Below are positions 18,511 through 22,287 of a stretch of DNA of 22,287 nucleotides, piece by piece. The DNA is taken from contig JAAAKB020076864.1 of NCBI GenBank assembly GCA_010014835.2, positions 1 to 22,287 on the forward strand. The letters run 5' to 3'. The DNA is from Apostichopus leukothele. Its lineage: Eukaryota > Echinodermata > Holothuroidea > Aspidochirotida > Stichopodidae. The position numbers and the translations under genes were made by a program. The notes beneath the pieces were generated by a model, which ran no database searches, had not been told where the DNA came from, and saw only the letters and a list, made by a program, of their open reading frames with translations. Every line of letters begins with the position of its first letter. Position 1 is the stretch's first letter.

Positions 18511-20084
18511 TTGTATTTTTGTCTCCTGCAATCTACTCTCACCTATCTACACTTATTAACATGCATGAATTTTCTTTAAATGTCAAATGTCTTAGTTTTA
18601 AGCAATCAAAATCATCAGATATTTGAAATTATACTATATTAGCAGCCTCCAGCTAGGCTATCATTTTGGGAATATTGGGTACACTTCTCAAATATGCCAG
18701 TCTATAAACACAAAACGAACTGTTTCAGGGGGATAGAACAACAGCATGATAATTATAAATTAAATAAATTAAGTGTCAGTTTTTGAGCAAAAACAACAAT
18801 ATGACAGACTTGGTTTAAGGCTCTTGGAAGTTTTCAGAACGAATACAAACAGACTGGCATGCTTTAACCGTCATGCGCAATAGTTTTACATTTTCTAGAG
18901 CTGAGGTCGAACATAGTTTATTGCAAATTACCAGATATGAAAGTAATGGAACCAACAATGGAATCGAGGTTTGAAGTAAAAACATAAGTGAAAGTAACTG
19001 AGCCTTTTGTATCGACTTCAAGGAAATTTGTATTGACATGCAGTCAACTCTTTCTTTGACAAAAGTACTGTAATTCTAGAAAGTTGTCTGTCATTTTAAC
19101 TTATTTATCGGAAATGTAAGGTGAAAGTTGTGGTGTATCCTCGTGTGACCTGTCTCACTGTAAGAAGTAAACCAGCTCTTTTTGCCAAAGCTTCACAAGG
19201 GACTGCCCCGAAAATACTCATTTCATGGCAAATCGTGACATTAAAAATGAGCAGTGCCTTAATGAATGTTAACATGAAATTGTGCAATTAAAAAGAAGTC
19301 ATAACAATAAGTAATAAAGTTATAATTATTTCAGTACTTGTGATAGGGTAGTTTGTTATGGGGTCTGAAGCTGTTATTAGCAGCCAGATTAACCAATCAA
19401 AATTTTGAAAAATGTTTCAAGAAAAAATCTGCTGTTATCGTACAGCACTCTACACAATCAATGCCAAGTCATCAAGGACTTCTATACATACTAAGAAATT
19501 CAGTGCAAACTGTACAGTAAGGTACCAAAGTTGCATACATACAGCTTTTGTAGAAAGCCTTGTGCCAAGGAGGTGAGGGGTGGGGGTGATAGTGAGGGGA
19601 ATTTTACTTTCAGTATTAGTTCTGTTATTTATTCTGATAGTTTCAAACTTTTTTCCAAACTTTCTTTTATCCATCTCACTTCAAGTCATTGATACACTGT
19701 AACATGATTACAGATTTTTGGAGATCATTCAACATTTGGTGAGAAGTTCTTGTCTTGAAGTTGCATTTTGAGTAGAATTTACTACAATCTGGTGATGTCA
19801 TACTCCACCCAGTAATGAATAGATGAGGTCTGAAGAACTTGTGCTATTTAAGATATCTCACCAAAATCAGTCAGGAATTTTGATGAAATTAGACCTGTGT
19901 TTAACATGTCAAAGATTTGTAAATACAAAATAATTGGTTAAATTTGTGGGACACATTCTGTGTCCAAACGGTTTGTAGCTTGATAATTAAGAGCCTATAG
20001 GTTGTAACCCGGTAGATCTCTTAGTTATACTGTCTGACATTAACTTCACTACACACCCACCTGTCTCCTCACAACCTCAGCACT
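18511..20084. other. Nothing recognisable
   Basis: AT-rich sequence with few CpGs. Open frames of 60-75 codons on the minus strand have no domain features. Confidence 0.6.
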
Positions 20085-20246
20085 CCTGTCCTAAAGTACC
20101 TAGAGTTAACTGGTAACCATTTAATAATCTTCTCATTCTACCATCCAAAATGCTTAGAACGTTTCTTTCGACTCTGTTCCCTATCTGTTGGAATCTTATG
20201 GAACTATTTTATAATCAAGACGTCTTCCAGACTTTTCATGTTTGAA
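20085..20246 (+). mobile_element. Decayed LINE reverse-transcriptase C-terminus
   Basis: From 20153 one frame reads FLSTLFPICWN and then NQDVFQTFHV before a stop. This resembles the conserved end of non-LTR reverse-transcriptase ORFs (FF-x-RT-x3-WNSLP ... S-x3-F-K). The match is short and shows frame decay; upstream homology is not clear by eye. Confidence 0.35.
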
Positions 20247-22287
20247 TATATTACACGGTTTCGTCAGAGTGACAAGAATATTTAAAAAGCCAATAGATCC
20301 TATCAGTTCAAGCTATTTTTTCAATCATTCAGGAATTAACAATACCATATCTTGGTGTCAAACAAAGTTAACATATATATTGCTTAATTTGCTCATTTCT
20401 ATTTGTAGTTATGAAACATTTGGACACTTTCCAAATTTCTAAATGAAATGGAAGGGTACAATTTACAGACAGACAGACATACAGATTAGCTGACTCTGCA
20501 TTGACTCTTCCTGTTGAGCTTCTGAGATCTGGGATTTTCTTGAAAATATCACATCCTTGTTAGAAGATAGTCTACACTGGAAAGGATGTTATTATTTGTC
20601 GAAAGATCTACCATCAGTCTGTTAAGATAACCGACCGATAGTGATGGTGATGAAACTGTTAATGTGTTTACTTCCTGTAAGGTATCCTTTTCAAGCCCTT
20701 TTTCCTAGACACATATCCTGCCAAGGGATTGTGCAGTAATGGGATACATAGAAAGTATTTTTTTATGGGTCTTCCAAGAAAGTAAAGATATAGGGAGGAC
20801 AGGTGACTTGAAATATTGACTGATGTCACTCAGTAACATTTCTTTTGCGATTGCTAATATTCCCTACCAGCATACCAGGTCATCTCTTAGAATTTACGAG
20901 TGTGCTGTCACAACTTGGCGGTTAACATACCTTACTGTACACCTCTTAAAACCCTCTTAGTGGCAGTGTTTTTGTTTTTGGAAGAATGGTGACTCATAAT
21001 CTGCACAAAATATAGGGGTAGGAATGAGAAAGAAGATAGCACCATGGAAAATCGCAACTGTATAAAAGTCATAATAGGAGTCATTAATGAAATATCAAAT
21101 TTCTAGTACGCAACATTTTAATTTCATTTTATTACTCCTGACCATTGGTTTCTTAAGAAAGTGAAACACAACTTACGAAGCATCAGAGTGTATTAGCTCA
21201 TTGCGTGCCTGTCTTTGCGTGTCTGTTGGGGAAAAAGAGAAATATATATGCTGTATATATCTTTCAATATCTTTCATCGTTCAGAGTTACGTTACAATTT
21301 TCCGGAAGAAAAGAAAGAAATAAAACAAAACACGAGTTTGGCTAGTTTTGGCCTGTTTCTAAGTGGAAAAAAAAACAGTGTTGTAAAAAAAATATTCAGC
21401 ATTTACACAGATCTGACTCTTTCTAAGAGTATCCTAAAACATATGAGGTCACTGAGTTTGCCAAGCTAAACCGCTACAGAACCCAATGGCATTTAAATGC
21501 CCAATAAAGCCATCATTGACTTACAGTAACTGTATGATGAATCATTCAGTACAACTCACTACTAACTGTACAGTGAGTGAATCTGTAGTGATTGGTACAC
21601 TGCATATATATCTCCCATTTGTTTTGTACAGTGTACCAGAGAGAGGTACTCCAGTGTGGAGGTCATGCTGAGAAGAGTGGTGGAAGCACTGTACTAATCA
21701 TACTAACTTTGTACAAAGAAATAGCTATCAGGTGGCACTCTCTTATTCTGGGAATTTATTAATTCTGATTCTAATTCAGAGATAAGAAGCGGTGGGGGAG
21801 CGGGTCGAGGGGGGGGGGGGAGGTTTAATGTTTTGATGCTGAAGTTTGCATTGAATTTAAATTACCACACTGGACAGATTTTATATTGGAGAGATACTAC
21901 TCCACTGTAGTCATTCCACCAAAATTCCATATGAAGTGACGAATCAGACTTTCTGTACATTTGATACAAGGTTTGGAAGTGAAATAAATTTGTGGTCGGA
22001 AATTTTCCTTTTCTGGACTGATCGTTGCTTGTTAAGAGAATTCAAATGCAAATGACCACAAGGTGTCTCTCAGTTCCATTGTCAAATCCAGCTTTAAAAA
22101 CTGAACATATACAAAAATCGACTCTATCCAGGATAGTAAATTAATTACTGTGTTGTGACAGACAGAGCATTTAACCAGCCAGTTCTCCTGAATTTTGGGC
22201 CACTGCTGAAGAAAATTTTAACTTTGACAGAATAGTGATAAAGTGTGAAAGAAAGGAATGAGAAAAAGTAATAACCGGGAGGGGGGG
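20247..22287. other. Nothing recognisable
   Basis: AT-rich. It holds a short CAGA repeat near 20466-20482, a 14-bp palindrome GGCATTTAAATGCC at 21488-21501, a 12-base G-run at 21809-21820 and a G-run at the window end. Frames of 61-84 codons show no domain. Confidence 0.6.

Overview
This is animal nuclear DNA: genes split by GT-AG introns, AT-rich spacers, poly(A) and poly(G) runs, microsatellites, a minisatellite and decayed retroposons. The only firmly identified gene is ZFAND1. The tRNA-headed repeats and a LINE tail of the GCGC-hairpin type suggest a marine invertebrate, perhaps an echinoderm, but the species is a guess.

Left part (1-6500): the last five coding exons of a ZFAND1 orthologue on the + strand (23-153, 963-1060, 1788-1909, 3273-3428, 5238-5399). 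They cover the second AN1 zinc finger and the C-terminal ubiquitin-like domain, about 222 residues. The first finger lies left of the window. The introns hold a 34-bp minisatellite (about 1246-1577) and a tRNA-derived SINE-like repeat (about 2895-3187). The 3' UTR is probably about 1 kb, ending after overlapping poly(A) signals at 6420-6434 that are followed by a GT-rich stretch.

Middle (6500-12000): no gene that can be supported. It holds two more decayed members of the tRNA-like repeat family (7447-7870 and 8655-8700), long G or C runs, a GA/GT-rich tandem block at 5673-5729, a 35-bp duplication near 10700 and an ACAT microsatellite at 11946-12010.

Right of centre (12100-14072): the 3' end of a - strand gene. 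Three exons in compatible phase (14072-14034, 13294-13223, 12808-12539) encode what looks like the end of an ankyrin repeat followed by a long Glu/Asp/Ser-rich nuclear-type C-terminus. The protein is not identified and no upstream exons were found. A LINE 3' tail with a perfect hairpin (about 13620-13912) and a minus-strand tRNA-like fragment (13009-13041) sit in its introns.

Far right (14100-22287): mostly non-coding. There are weak exon candidates on the + strand (14749-14899, 16262-16335, 16665-16740), a pyrimidine-rich retroelement-like tract (16951-17392), a CpG-rich block (17700-18510) that might be a promoter, and a short remnant of a LINE reverse transcriptase C-terminus (about 20150-20246). 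ZFAND1 and the minus gene converge, with about 6 kb between their predicted 3' ends. Nothing in the window shows a novel multi-gene system.
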